This document shows, piece by piece, positions 41,406 to 50,873 of a stretch of DNA of 64,000 nt. Position numbers and translations under genes: made by a program. Within the stretch, counting starts at the first letter, position 1. Each line of letters opens with the position of its first letter. The notes under the pieces are model-generated. The model was given only the letters and a program-made list of their open reading frames with translations, was not told where the DNA came from and searched no databases. The stretch comes from Planctomycetaceae bacterium (GTDB lineage Bacteria; Planctomycetota; Planctomycetia; Planctomycetales; Planctomycetaceae). Where the stretch lies: positions 2,923 to 66,922 of the forward strand of contig PBSL01000004.1 of NCBI GenBank assembly GCA_002726205.1, in the 5' to 3' direction.

Positions 41406-43697
41406 CTAGACCAGTCCCCGTCGTTTTCTCAGAAACCACTCGGCCGACAGCAGCGCGACAAACGCGCCCAGGACGTACCAGTTGTCCCAGAGGTCGATCA
41501 CGTTGGCCCGGGCGTGCCCGATGCTCGCCGGCGTTTCATTCAACTGCGCCATGGCCGCTTCGAAGTTCTCGGGTTTGAATTCGGCACCACCACTGAGTTG
41601 GGCAATCTGGGCGAGCAATCCCGGATCGGCGGCGGGATCATCCAGTTCCAGGTCACGGGCGTTGACCAGGAATCGTGTCAGTGCCATGGCTCCCAGTGAC
41701 TCTCCCTGGCGACGTGCAGTGACCTGGATCCAGTAGTCACCCGCCTCGGCCGTGTCGCCGAACAGTGACGAGAATTCCTCGATTTCTTTCCTCGGTTTCA
41801 GCGACACGCGTCGATTTCCCGGTGCCAGCACGCTGACCTCGAATTCGGCATCACCGATCGGCCGCCCCTGCTTGTCACGGGCACCGAACCGGACCGGAAC
41901 CTCCGCGGCGGCGTTGAACGTCCGCGGCTCTACCTGAACCCACACCGGCTGATCGGTGTCCTGTTCCTTGTGGGCCAGCCAGAAGATCATCTGTTGCCAG
42001 AATCTCTGGTGTGCCTCGCGGTGACCGTACTGGAACCAGAGGTAAGTCGAATCGCCGGCGAAGGCGATCAACCGACCGGTACCGGTGTCGTGGGCCATCA
42101 GCAGCGGATTGCCGTCGGGGTCACGGGCCAGGACCTCGACGAACTCGTTGCGGGGTCGCAACCGATTTGCCTTTTCCAACGCGGGCAGCGATTTCCACCG
42201 CGTGCGGTTGAGTTCCCCGGTATCGGCAATCCGCATGATGTAGTGGGCCAGGCCCGCATTGGTGGGAAGCAACCGGATGTCCTTCATCAGGTGCAGATCG
42301 GTCTCGATCGCGCCGCTCCCCTGGATTTCAGCGGGGCTCATCGCCACCGGCGCCAGCTCGGCCAGGGGTGTACTGGCAAACCCCCCGGCCCCGAAAGACT
42401 GAAAGCCGCCCATCATTAACAGCCCGGCGCCTTCACGCACACGGGCCGCAAGACTGGCCAGATGATCCGGGCCAAACACCCGGGCCGGCACGTCGCCGAG
42501 AATGAAGACATCGTGGCGACCACGGGTGAACAACTCCGGGTCCAACCGGGTCCGATTGGCGAACTTGCCCGATCGGACCAGGTGCGCTTCGAGCTGGATT
42601 TTTTCCGAGCCGCGCAACAGCAACACGCTGCGGATCTCAAAACGGGCGCGGTCGATATAAGCCACCCGGATCCCTCCCCGCCGCACGGTGATCAGCGACC
42701 GCCTGCTATTGTTTGCCCGTCGCAATTCCCCCTCCAACGGCTCGACCTCAACCGCCAGCTTGAACTCCCCTGGCTGTGTCGGCACAAACGACAACTCCAC
42801 CTGCCGCACGTCCTCGTTCTTTGTCGTGGTCACACGGCGTGTCGGAGTCGTTCGACCGGTCGCCGGGGGCTGGACCATCACTCCCGACTCTCCGACTTTT
42901 TTCCCGGAACGGTCTTCAACAAGCAGCCCGACGCGGACATCGCGACCGGCTGCCCCCTTCAACCGTACGCGGGCCCGGACAATCACGGCCTTCTTTTCGA
43001 ACACCACGCGATCAACCAGCAAGTCCTCGATCGCCACGTCCAGGGAACTGTCCCCGGTCTCCGAGGCACCGAAGGTGATCGTGTGGACAGGCAGGCCCTG
43101 GTCTCCCAGCATCCTCGCCACGCGGCGAGGATCCAGGTCGAAGGGAGCAACCGCCCGCTGCGCCCCGTCGCCCAGTAAGATCGCTCCGGCGATCGGTTGA
43201 TTCCGCGATTCCACGAGCAGCCGCTCCAGGACAACGCCCATCGCTGTCTGTTCACCCGGGGATTCGAGTCCGGGCAACTGCCCGGACTCGAGATCGAGCG
43301 CGAGGAGATCGCGATCGAAATCGTAGAACCGCACTTCCGCCTTCTTGTCGATCCCCTCGAGTGACTCGCGGTATTTCCCGATCGTCGCGACCAGGGCCGC
43401 TCGACGCGACTTACCACCGGCGGCATCCCTGGTGTCCATACTGCGGGTCCGGTCCATCAGGATGGCAAACACGCGAGGTCGACTGTCGGGCTCGACGATC
43501 TGCAATGAAGGCCGAAGCATCGTGAAGACCAGCACGCCGACAACCGCCAGCCTCAGAACCAGCAACAAGATCCCCGTACCTCGCGAGACATTTCGCAGGC
43601 GGTGGGAATAGGTCCGTACGATCAGTACCACGACGGCAATCACGACCAACAGCGTCACTGGCCAGTACCAGACCGGCGTCACATCCAGGCTGGTCAT
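41406..43697 (-). CDS. VWA-domain membrane protein with glutamine-amidotransferase-like domain
   Basis: 763 residues. Two N-terminal membrane segments (about 11-28 and 41-63) lead to a VWA domain whose MIDAS is DRTRSMD, with Thr in place of the first Ser. A beta-rich region follows (VEPLEGELRRANNSRR), then a DJ-1/GATase-like domain (RVAYIDRARFEIRSVLLL, HDVFILGDVPARVFG), extra beta-rich domains and a C-terminal helix (VLGAFVALLSAEWFLRKRRGLV). Its architecture is the same as the 14770-17148 protein, so these are paralogues. It is coupled by ATGA overlap to the BatA-like gene upstream. Confidence 0.78.
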   Translation of the reverse strand: MTSLDVTPVWYWPVTLLVVIAVVVLIVRTYSHRLRNVSRGTGILLLVLRLAVVGVLVFTMLRPSLQIVEPDSRPRVFAILMDRTRSMDTRDAAGGKSRRAALVATIGKYRESLEGIDKKAEVRFYDFDRDLLALDLESGQLPGLESPGEQTAMGVVLERLLVESRNQPIAGAILLGDGAQRAVAPFDLDPRRVARMLGDQGLPVHTITFGASETGDSSLDVAIEDLLVDRVVFEKKAVIVRARVRLKGAAGRDVRVGLLVEDRSGKKVGESGVMVQPPATGRTTPTRRVTTTKNEDVRQVELSFVPTQPGEFKLAVEVEPLEGELRRANNSRRSLITVRRGGIRVAYIDRARFEIRSVLLLRGSEKIQLEAHLVRSGKFANRTRLDPELFTRGRHDVFILGDVPARVFGPDHLASLAARVREGAGLLMMGGFQSFGAGGFASTPLAELAPVAMSPAEIQGSGAIETDLHLMKDIRLLPTNAGLAHYIMRIADTGELNRTRWKSLPALEKANRLRPRNEFVEVLARDPDGNPLLMAHDTGTGRLIAFAGDSTYLWFQYGHREAHQRFWQQMIFWLAHKEQDTDQPVWVQVEPRTFNAAAEVPVRFGARDKQGRPIGDAEFEVSVLAPGNRRVSLKPRKEIEEFSSLFGDTAEAGDYWIQVTARRQGESLGAMALTRFLVNARDLELDDPAADPGLLAQIAQLSGGAEFKPENFEAAMAQLNETPASIGHARANVIDLWDNWYVLGAFVALLSAEWFLRKRRGLV

Positions 43698-46213
43698 GCC
43701 GGGCCTCCCTGGACGACCGCCGGCTGATCGGATTCGTAGAAACGGTTGGCGACCAGATGTTCCAGGCAGAAGACGACCAGCAACAGGAGCAGGATCATCG
43801 GAAAGACCTCGCGGCCGATCCGCATGTCTCCGACGCGTCGTTCGAGTTCATCCAGGTCCCGGGCCAGTTGATAGCTATCGGTGCCCAGCAGTTGATCGAG
43901 ATCATCTTCATGCAACCGCTGGAGATTGCGTTCGGCCGCGTCGAGGTTCAGGCTGAATCCGCCGCGATACGAATCCGCATCGCCCCGGCCGCGGACACCG
44001 TAATGACCAAGCGCTCCGGTGACGGCAACCGAGAGCACCTGCCCGTTTCGAGAGCGGCCCGGTCGCTGGCTACCGTCGGGTGCCACGACCGAAAACTCGG
44101 TGACCGGCCGCGAAGGAAACAGCTGGACAGCCAGTGACGCCGATGCCTCGTAGGTGAACGACTCGCCCGTCCGCTGGACCAGGTAACCGGCCAGTTGATC
44201 CACCAGAACCACAAACCAGCCAGAACGTGGCAGGTCGTTCCATTGCCAGCGCAGATCAAGCGCCGTGGCCAGTAACAAGGAACGCCCCTGACCGATCCCG
44301 CGTTCGATCAGCGCGGGATCATGATTCTCGCCGGTGAAACGAGCGACCACCTGGCTGTCATTCCCGGCCTTGAGTTTCCAGTAGCGGCGCACGTCGCGCA
44401 AGGCGAGATCGCCGGCACCGCCCAGGTCGGCAAAGAGCTTCAAAGCCGGGTGGGTCGCATTGCGGAGGTCGAGATACTCCGGGGGCGTGTATTTCCAGGA
44501 CACATCCAGCGTCGCCGGCAACACCGCCTGGGCCTCGTCGCTGTTGTAGGAGGTCGGCCGGATCCCGGTCGGCTGCCAATGCGTCGATGAGCCCAGCACG
44601 ACGCCAAGCCCTCCCCCCTGCCTGACAAACTCCTCAAGTCGAGTCCAGTTCGCGGCAGTCAACTCGGCAACGTTGACCAGGATCACCGCCCGGTAGTCGC
44701 CCAGCGTGGCCTCGGCCAACTGGTGAGGCGGCAGATGCGTGCAACGGAATCGGGCCCTTCCCCGTTGAACTTCCTGGGCAGGCGCCAGCGCCTCGCGAAT
44801 ATAGACCGCTTCGGAGAGTGTCGGAGCCACCAGCAGGACCCGGGGAGCCGATGCCACGGCCACGGTGAAATGGCCCACATCATCGGCGACCAGCGGATCA
44901 CTTGACCGCAACCGCAATTCTCCCTGGACGATTGGCCCCTTCAGCCCGTCGGCCACGAGGGTTACTGTTGCCGCCGAGCCCTCCTGCAACTTGACCTCAG
45001 CCGAGCCCCGCGGCACCGCCTTTCCCGCGGCGTTGTTGACAAACAGATCGACGGTTCGGCTGAGATTCGCTTCGAGACCGACGCCGTCGATTGCCGCGGT
45101 GATCGTAACCGCGCCACCATCGGCCACGGTTTGCCGCGAGAGATCCAGCGACGCGATCCCGACATTCATCGGCTCGGCCACGCCGGTGTCGACGATATAC
45201 AGGCCACCCAGCCACGAGCATTTCTCGATTGCCCCGCGCAACCGGTCGCGGTCGGAGGTGCCGTTGGACCAGGCCGCCTTCGTCACGTCGGTGAAGACGT
45301 AGACCTCCCGGACAAACGGATCCTCACCCGAGGATCGCAGCGTGGTCCGTTCACGATCCGATTCGAGCAGCGACAGGCCGCTCTCAACACTCCCGTTGAG
45401 TGTGCGGCTGACCGGGTCCAGTTCCAGTTGATCGATCCGACGCAGAATCGCCACCGGGCTGGCCTGGAAAAGTACGAATCGGTCGGCCGCCGGATCCGCG
45501 GTTCCTTGCCCGGATTCCCGATCCGGCTGCCGCCTGGCCTCGGCTCGAATCGCCTCAACTGCCGTGTCGATCACTGCGACCTGGCTTCCGGTCGGTAAGC
45601 GCTTGAGGTGCTCACGCGCGATCTGCTGGGCAACCTCCAGCCGGGTCTTGCTCTGGTGCCGGTACTCCATGCTCTGGCTCGTGTCGAAGATGAACACGGC
45701 CGAAACCGGTGCATTCTGTACGGTTCCCCGTGAGGGATTGGTCATTTCCGCGGCAACCCGCGGCCCGTACCAGGCTCCTCCCCAACCGGCCAGCAACGCC
45801 ACCAGCAACAGCCCCAGGCTGCCGCGGAGCAGGGTCCGTCGCGTGGCCAGAACGTGGCCGGGCCCACCCTGCTTTTTCCAGTGACCGATCACCGCCATGT
45901 AGACCAGCAGAGGAATCGCAAACGCGGCCAGCAGCCCCAGGATCTCGCCGGGCCATCGCGGCCAATAATCGGCAGCCGGCAACTTGGGACGGGCGACAGC
46001 CATCACGACCAGTGCGATCAGGGCCATTCTCAACAACAACAACCACAGGTGCCTCAGTCGCAATCGACGGGTGTTGTGACGCCGCCTCACCGCCAGCAAT
46101 CGCAGCGCGGGAAACACGTACGGTTTCGGCCGCGCCTTCAACAACAGGTGCAGCACGACCGGCACGGCGGCCAGCCCCAGCCCAAACAGAATCGCGGGAT
46201 TGATCAGTTGCAT
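43694..46213 (-). CDS. BatA-type membrane protein with N-terminal BatA domain and VWA domain
   Basis: 839 residues from the ATG at 46213. The first 80 residues match the BatA N-terminal domain: INPAILFGLGLAAVPVVLHLLL, then LRLLAVRRRHNTRRLRLRHLWLLLLRM. More membrane helices follow near 92-108 and 135-155, a VWA domain with intact FDTSQSM, a GATase-like segment (GDYRAVILVNVAEL, GLGVVLGSSTHW), and a C-terminal membrane helix near 815. Together with the next gene it forms a BatA-VWA pair, components that normally pair with a MoxR ATPase and a DUF58 protein, neither of which is in the window. Confidence 0.8.
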   Translation of the reverse strand: MQLINPAILFGLGLAAVPVVLHLLLKARPKPYVFPALRLLAVRRRHNTRRLRLRHLWLLLLRMALIALVVMAVARPKLPAADYWPRWPGEILGLLAAFAIPLLVYMAVIGHWKKQGGPGHVLATRRTLLRGSLGLLLVALLAGWGGAWYGPRVAAEMTNPSRGTVQNAPVSAVFIFDTSQSMEYRHQSKTRLEVAQQIAREHLKRLPTGSQVAVIDTAVEAIRAEARRQPDRESGQGTADPAADRFVLFQASPVAILRRIDQLELDPVSRTLNGSVESGLSLLESDRERTTLRSSGEDPFVREVYVFTDVTKAAWSNGTSDRDRLRGAIEKCSWLGGLYIVDTGVAEPMNVGIASLDLSRQTVADGGAVTITAAIDGVGLEANLSRTVDLFVNNAAGKAVPRGSAEVKLQEGSAATVTLVADGLKGPIVQGELRLRSSDPLVADDVGHFTVAVASAPRVLLVAPTLSEAVYIREALAPAQEVQRGRARFRCTHLPPHQLAEATLGDYRAVILVNVAELTAANWTRLEEFVRQGGGLGVVLGSSTHWQPTGIRPTSYNSDEAQAVLPATLDVSWKYTPPEYLDLRNATHPALKLFADLGGAGDLALRDVRRYWKLKAGNDSQVVARFTGENHDPALIERGIGQGRSLLLATALDLRWQWNDLPRSGWFVVLVDQLAGYLVQRTGESFTYEASASLAVQLFPSRPVTEFSVVAPDGSQRPGRSRNGQVLSVAVTGALGHYGVRGRGDADSYRGGFSLNLDAAERNLQRLHEDDLDQLLGTDSYQLARDLDELERRVGDMRIGREVFPMILLLLLVVFCLEHLVANRFYESDQPAVVQGGPA

Positions 46214-46249
46214 CGGACGCCGACAGCACGACAAACCATTTCCGCTGAC

Positions 46250-46277
46250 ATTCTATCGCGTCGTCGGAAATTGCGAA
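46250..46277 (-). promoter_or_regulatory. Possible promoter of the BatA/VWA pair
   Basis: Minus strand TTCGCA (46277-46272), 16-nt spacer, TAGAAT (46255-46250), about 30 nt leader before the ATG at 46213. It lies in the 169-bp gap after the HisN-like gene, which otherwise holds nothing recognisable. Confidence 0.3.
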
Positions 46278-46382
46278 TCACCGATTCCAGATTGTTTGGG
46301 TTCGTGACAGTTCTGGCCGCCACCGATTTCCCCGCGACTCGTGTTTTCCGGTCCGAAAGTCGTCGATTCGACACGGGCGATC

Positions 46383-47189
46383 CTAGCCGGGTTTCCCGGA
46401 AATCACTGACAGGACCTCGTCGCGCAGCCCCGCGTTGACACTCAGGCCATGCCCTCCGTCGATCACCGAACGGCCCTCGAGGTCAACGAAATGGCCTCCG
46501 GCCTCCAGCATGATCGGCAACAGCGCCGCGGCATCCCAGGCATTCATCTCCGGATCCACCATCACGTCGGCCCTGCCGGTGGCCACCAGCAGGTGACCGT
46601 AACAGTCACTCCAACCACGAACCAGTCCGGCAGCCTGGCAGAGACGATCGAACACATCCTGGCGGCCGGTGGTCCGCCACCCGGTAATCGTCGTCGTGCA
46701 GAAGAGTGCCTCAGACAATCGGCTAACCTTCGACACCCGGGCCGACCGGGGATCTTCGCTGCCTTGCTGCCACCAGGCCCCCAGGCCGATGGCTGCATAG
46801 ACGACCTCGTCCAGGGCTGGCATGCGACACAATCCGGCCACCATCCGCCCGTCATGTTCCAGGCCAACCAGGGTCCCGAACAGTGGGACGTGATGAATGA
46901 ACGACTTGGTCCCGTCGACCGGGTCCAGGATCCAGCGATAGCCACTCGTGCCCGGCGTCTCAGCGAACTCCTCGCCCAACACGCCGTCGCCGGGCCAGGT
47001 CTCAGCCAGCCGTCTTCGGATCAACTGCTCGGCCTCACGATCAGCCGCGGTCACCGGCGAATCATCGCGCTTGTGTTCGACGGTCAATTCCGCATCGTGG
47101 TAGTGCCTCATGATCAACTCACCCGCTTCGGCCGCCACGGCGACGGCGAAGTCGAGACGATCACTCAACAAACCGGCGTCTCCTGTCAT
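46383..47189 (-). CDS. Inositol monophosphatase-superfamily phosphatase, histidinol-phosphatase (HisN) type
   Basis: 268 residues. The metal-binding motifs of the family are intact: GEEFAETPG (Glu of motif 1), WILDPVDGTKSF (motif 2), and MNAWDAAAL (motif 3, Asp). The WILDPVDGTKSFIHHVPLFG stretch is characteristic of HisN-type histidinol-phosphatases, but inositol or 3'-phosphoadenosine substrates are possible. The ATG at 47189 overlaps the larA-like stop by 4 nt, giving a coupled exchanger-LarA-phosphatase operon. Confidence 0.85.
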   Translation of the reverse strand: MTGDAGLLSDRLDFAVAVAAEAGELIMRHYHDAELTVEHKRDDSPVTAADREAEQLIRRRLAETWPGDGVLGEEFAETPGTSGYRWILDPVDGTKSFIHHVPLFGTLVGLEHDGRMVAGLCRMPALDEVVYAAIGLGAWWQQGSEDPRSARVSKVSRLSEALFCTTTITGWRTTGRQDVFDRLCQAAGLVRGWSDCYGHLLVATGRADVMVDPEMNAWDAAALLPIMLEAGGHFVDLEGRSVIDGGHGLSVNAGLRDEVLSVISGKPG

Positions 47190-48427
47190 GCCAACTCCTC
47201 AGCCAATCGATACAGGTGTTCACCGGCCCGGCGGACCAGCAACACTCCTTCATCCTCGCGGCCGGCAAACGACTCGACATCGATCGACGCCGGATCGCGC
47301 CAGCCAAGGTTGATCCGCCGGCATGTCTGCTCGGAGATCCCGCTGGCCAGTGTCACGTTGACCCGTGGTCGCTCGACTCCGCCCACGAAACTCCCCGCTC
47401 CACGAACATGTGTCGAATGGGCCAGCACGCCTCGCGGCAGGTGTGAGAAGCGGTCCCATTGCGACGTAAAATAGTCCCGCACATGGTAGCCGACCTGTTC
47501 GATCAGCGGGCCGTGGGTGACCGAAATTTCCTGCAGGTGTGGTGCGTAGATGATCAGTTCTCCACCGCTGGCCACGACGGGTTCGAGCTTGTACATGCAT
47601 TTGCCGGCCACCCAGAGCTCATCGTACATCGCCGGAGCACACGACAGCACCGTGTGGTAGGACCGGGGGGTCCGGACGATGTGCGTCCTGGCCGAGAGTT
47701 CCGCGGCTGCGGTCCAGGCTTGCTCGGGCGTTCCGAAGAACAGGTCCAGCACACCCCCGTCCTCGCCGACAACAAAGCCGATACAACGACGCGTCACCGG
47801 GATCATCGCCGCCGACCGATCAACGACCCGACGAACCGGCGTGTCAGCGACACCGATGATCTCGACGTTGCTGATCAACGCACCCAGCCAGTGAAAAAAA
47901 TTTAGGATGTCGGAACCGGCGATCCCGGGAAAGAAATACTTGTTACCGCCGGAAAATCCAACCACCTCGTGCGGAAACACCGGCCCCAGCACCAGCAGCA
48001 GATCGTAATCGTCGATTCGCGAGTTGATTTCTACCGCGACCTCTTCCTCGAGCAGGCCACCGGACAATGCGGCTGTGTCGCCACGCGAGAGTGTCCCGAT
48101 CCGTCGCAACCGGTCGGGACGATCCCATTCATGGTTGAACAGCCCGATGGCATTGCCTGCGTCCAGGCCACCGATGCCCAGCATCTCAGCAATGGCCGAT
48201 TCCTCCATGGGCGGATGCGTTCCCAGTGCCACCAGCACGTCGATCGCCGATGCAGCCGGGCCGATCTGCCGATACAGGGCCCCGAACAGAAGCGGCAGCG
48301 GTGCCGTGCGGGTCGCGTCGGGGACAATCACCAGGATCCGCCGGCCAGCGAACTCATCGACGGGCAGTCGGGACTCGAACCATTCTTCCACCCCGGCCGG
48401 ATCCAGCGATGGCGTCTGACGGTTCAT
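47186..48427 (-). CDS. LarA-like nickel-pincer-cofactor racemase family protein
   Basis: 413 residues of the lactate racemase (LarA) family. The active-site strand [21 protein letters not shown] has the His and, ten residues on, the Lys that binds the pincer cofactor in Lactobacillus LarA. GTHPPM near residue 75 and PDATRT near 38 are also typical. Substrates in the wide LarA superfamily include many 2-hydroxy acids, so lactate is not assured. The cofactor makers larB, larC and larE are not in the window. The ATG at 48427 overlaps the exchanger stop (ATGA). Confidence 0.85.
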   Translation of the reverse strand: MNRQTPSLDPAGVEEWFESRLPVDEFAGRRILVIVPDATRTAPLPLLFGALYRQIGPAASAIDVLVALGTHPPMEESAIAEMLGIGGLDAGNAIGLFNHEWDRPDRLRRIGTLSRGDTAALSGGLLEEEVAVEINSRIDDYDLLLVLGPVFPHEVVGFSGGNKYFFPGIAGSDILNFFHWLGALISNVEIIGVADTPVRRVVDRSAAMIPVTRRCIGFVVGEDGGVLDLFFGTPEQAWTAAAELSARTHIVRTPRSYHTVLSCAPAMYDELWVAGKCMYKLEPVVASGGELIIYAPHLQEISVTHGPLIEQVGYHVRDYFTSQWDRFSHLPRGVLAHSTHVRGAGSFVGGVERPRVNVTLASGISEQTCRRINLGWRDPASIDVESFAGREDEGVLLVRRAGEHLYRLAEELA

Positions 48428-49611
48428 GACACGATCGGCGGCGACTGACCACCAACACCGATCACAAATTGCACGACCACGTAAGCGACATACAACAGGA
48501 CCAGGGGACCGCCCATCCAACGCTCGAACGCGTCCCTGCGGACTGCTCGGAAGATGAACAACCGGAACAGGATCAGGATTGTCAGCATCGTCGGCAGATG
48601 CACGATCAGGAAGATCTCCGGAATTCTGGCCCCCGAATCAACAATCGGCAGGGGCGAGGCGATGGCCGAGGCCCCGATCACAAAGAGAACGTTGAGCACA
48701 TCGGCACCAATCACGTTGCCCACGAGCAACTCGGGATGGCCGCGGCGGATCGCCGTCATTCCCACGACCAGTTCCGGCAACGAAGTCCCGAAGGCAACCA
48801 GCGTGGCGGAAATTACCACCTGGGGAATCGACAGGCGAACGGCCAGCACGGTGACCGATTCGATCAGGACGTGACTGCTGCCGACGACAATCGCAGCCCC
48901 CAACAGCAACAGGATCAACAACCTGGACGGGCCGTCTGAATCCGGATCCGGCTGTGCTTCGCTCCCGGTTGTGACCTGCTCAGCGACATCCTGGGATCGA
49001 GCGTCTTCCTGCTGCAGGCGGGGGAGCTTGGGTTTCGACCCGGACTCGGCCGCGACGTCAACGGCGACCGGCAATGCCCCGGCATCCATCGCCCCGGCCT
49101 GGCGACTCCAGCCCACCGACACGACCATGTAAACCGCCAGCAAGGCCAGGAACAATCCGCCAACCCAGAAGGGCAGCACCGCGCTACTGCCCCGGACAAA
49201 CCAGCTTCCGTAGCAGAGCCCGGCCAGCAGAACAGCCGATCCGAACTGGACCCATCCCTGCCGAGACAGCAGGAACCTGTTGACCGGCAGTACGGTCAAC
49301 AAGCAACCCAGTCCGAAAATCAAACCGGTGTCGGCAATGATCGACCCCACGGCATTGCCCAGCGCCAGGCCACTCTTGCCGTCCCAGGCGGCCATCACAC
49401 TGACGGCACACTCCGGGGCAGTCGTCCCCAGGCTGACGATCGTCGCCCCGACAATGATCTCGGGAACGCCGAACCGGCGAGCCAGGCCGCTGGCACCCTC
49501 CACCAGCCAGTCGGCACCGTTCATCAGGGTGTACAACGACACCGCAACCAGTCCCAGCAGGCCCCATTGCGGCAGATCTTTGAACCAGTCGGTGGGAATC
49601 AAGTATTCCAC
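48424..49611 (-). CDS. Sodium/calcium exchanger family (CaCA) cation antiporter
   Basis: 395 residues with two alpha repeats. The first is [21 protein letters not shown]...[16 protein letters not shown] and the second [21 protein letters not shown]...[16 protein letters not shown], each with the ion-binding acidic residue. About ten membrane helices flank a hydrophilic loop near residues 180-225, rich in Ala, Asp and Glu. It exports Ca2+ (or another divalent ion) in exchange for Na+ or K+. It heads a coupled operon with larA-like and hisN-like genes. Confidence 0.9.
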   Translation of the reverse strand: MEYLIPTDWFKDLPQWGLLGLVAVSLYTLMNGADWLVEGASGLARRFGVPEIIVGATIVSLGTTAPECAVSVMAAWDGKSGLALGNAVGSIIADTGLIFGLGCLLTVLPVNRFLLSRQGWVQFGSAVLLAGLCYGSWFVRGSSAVLPFWVGGLFLALLAVYMVVSVGWSRQAGAMDAGALPVAVDVAAESGSKPKLPRLQQEDARSQDVAEQVTTGSEAQPDPDSDGPSRLLILLLLGAAIVVGSSHVLIESVTVLAVRLSIPQVVISATLVAFGTSLPELVVGMTAIRRGHPELLVGNVIGADVLNVLFVIGASAIASPLPIVDSGARIPEIFLIVHLPTMLTILILFRLFIFRAVRRDAFERWMGGPLVLLYVAYVVVQFVIGVGGQSPPIVS

Positions 49612-49663
49612 AGGACCAAGACCATCGTCAGCATCAAGGGTAATGAAGCGGCCATCCTAACGC

Positions 49664-50356
49664 TCACGCCGAACCCTCGAAAGGCTCATCGGCTGACCAG
49701 GGATTGACCATCTCTCCATCGACGCTGGTGTGGTCGTTGATTCCCAGGGCCAGCCGGACCCGGCGAGTCATCATCACCACCAACAACACGGACGGATACA
49801 CCACGAAAACGACGACACTGCAACAGATCATCAGACCACCGACCTGCTTGAGTCCCGTACCAAGATCCGGCCCGGCTCCGGCCGGCGCAGCCTGCTGCAG
49901 TTTGGCCACCTTCTCCTGCAGTGGCACCAGGAACAGCAGGTAATTGATCAGCAGATTGGTGACCGAGGTGATGATGAGCATGGCACTTGCCAGCATCGCC
50001 AGAGTCCGTCCCCAGGACCGAACCCGCAACAGACCCACGCCGGACACGAGAAACATCAATGCCAACACGAGAAACACCGCCGCGCTGGCCAGGTCGCAAC
50101 TGTAGACGACCGGTTGCTTCTTGAGCCGTTCACCCTCGGTCTGCAGCTCCATCACCATCTTCTGCTGCTCAGGCGAAAGACCCTCAAGTTCCTGCTGTTG
50201 TTGAGGATTGGCAGGCTGCGGTGCAACGGTCGACGTCAGTCCCAGGCCGCCACAACACAACAACATCAACGAGAGCACGATATTCAAAACCCCGAAAACC
50301 GGCAGGGACACCGGTCGCCTGGGACGATCGATCGTGTGAGACAGGACATCGTTCAT
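49664..50356 (-). CDS. Hypothetical inner-membrane protein, four helices
   Basis: 230 residues. Hydrophobic segments near residues 20-42, 88-110, 120-142 and 180-205 suggest four membrane helices. Between the first two is a soluble, Gln-rich loop (QPANPQQQQELEGLSPEQQKMVMELQTEGERLKK) that may be helical and extracytoplasmic. No family recognised. AGGAAAG lies 5 nt before the ATG at 50356. The upstream gap holds nested inverted repeats (50404-50495), so regulation is likely. Confidence 0.6.
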   Translation of the reverse strand: MNDVLSHTIDRPRRPVSLPVFGVLNIVLSLMLLCCGGLGLTSTVAPQPANPQQQQELEGLSPEQQKMVMELQTEGERLKKQPVVYSCDLASAAVFLVLALMFLVSGVGLLRVRSWGRTLAMLASAMLIITSVTNLLINYLLFLVPLQEKVAKLQQAAPAGAGPDLGTGLKQVGGLMICCSVVVFVVYPSVLLVVMMTRRVRLALGINDHTSVDGEMVNPWSADEPFEGSA

Positions 50357-50403
50357 GGGGTCTTTCCTGGGACAACGGGCCGGTCGGGGGACCTGCATGG
50401 TGC

Positions 50404-50495
50404 GGTTGTATCGATCCTATCGACTGGGGAATCAGGCGGCACGGCCGGGAATAGGAAAAACGCGGATTCTGACGCGTTTGCAGGCCGATACAACC
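50404..50495. repeat. Nested inverted repeats in a divergent intergenic region
   Basis: Outer 10-bp perfect repeat GGTTGTATCG (50404-50413) / CGATACAACC (50486-50495), 72 bp apart. Inner 7-bp repeat AAACGCG (50458-50464) / CGCGTTT (50473-50479) around an 8-nt loop. Both lie between divergent genes starting at 50356 and 50535. They could be an operator pair or a structured RNA. Confidence 0.4.
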
Positions 50496-50534
50496 CTCTG
50501 AGGGAAATTCGCTACCGGGGGAAGGGCTCGACTC

Positions 50535-50858
50535 GTGCAACGTGAAATGAACGTGCTGGCGCTGGTAAAAAACACCGAACGCTACGTCTTCCTCTACGAT
50601 GACGACAGCCTGGATTCGGTGCTACAGAAACTCGGGGAATACGCCGCTGACAAGGACCTGAGCTTCAGTTGGTACGACGCCGCGGTTCTCAGCCAGAAGG
50701 TCCGCCGGTTGAAGGAAGAGACGATCGCCAAGCCATCCAAGGTCGCCTCCGATCTCTCGTCGACGGCCCCTTCGCTGGCCCCGGCCGAGGAACCCGTCAC
50801 TGAGCAGCTTCCTCCGTTGCCGGACCTGCGGTTCCGTCAATCCGGAAACAAGCCCTGA
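50535..50858 (+). CDS. Small hypothetical protein, 107 aa, upstream of xerC
   Basis: Begins with GTG at 50535, chosen because GGGGAAGGG lies 8 nt upstream; an ATG at 50547 is possible. The N-terminal half is a compact alpha/beta stretch (NVLALVKNTERYVFLYDDDSLDSVLQKLGEYAADKDLSFSWYDAAVLSQKVRRL), while the C-terminal half is Pro/Ser/Ala-rich and disordered. It is found 15 bp before xerC and probably cotranscribed. Function unknown; it is a small conserved-looking protein rather than a random frame, given its codon usage and the tight spacing. Confidence 0.6.
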   Translation: MQREMNVLALVKNTERYVFLYDDDSLDSVLQKLGEYAADKDLSFSWYDAAVLSQKVRRLKEETIAKPSKVASDLSSTAPSLAPAEEPVTEQLPPLPDLRFRQSGNKP

Positions 50859-50873
50859 TGAATCGAGGCGGTC

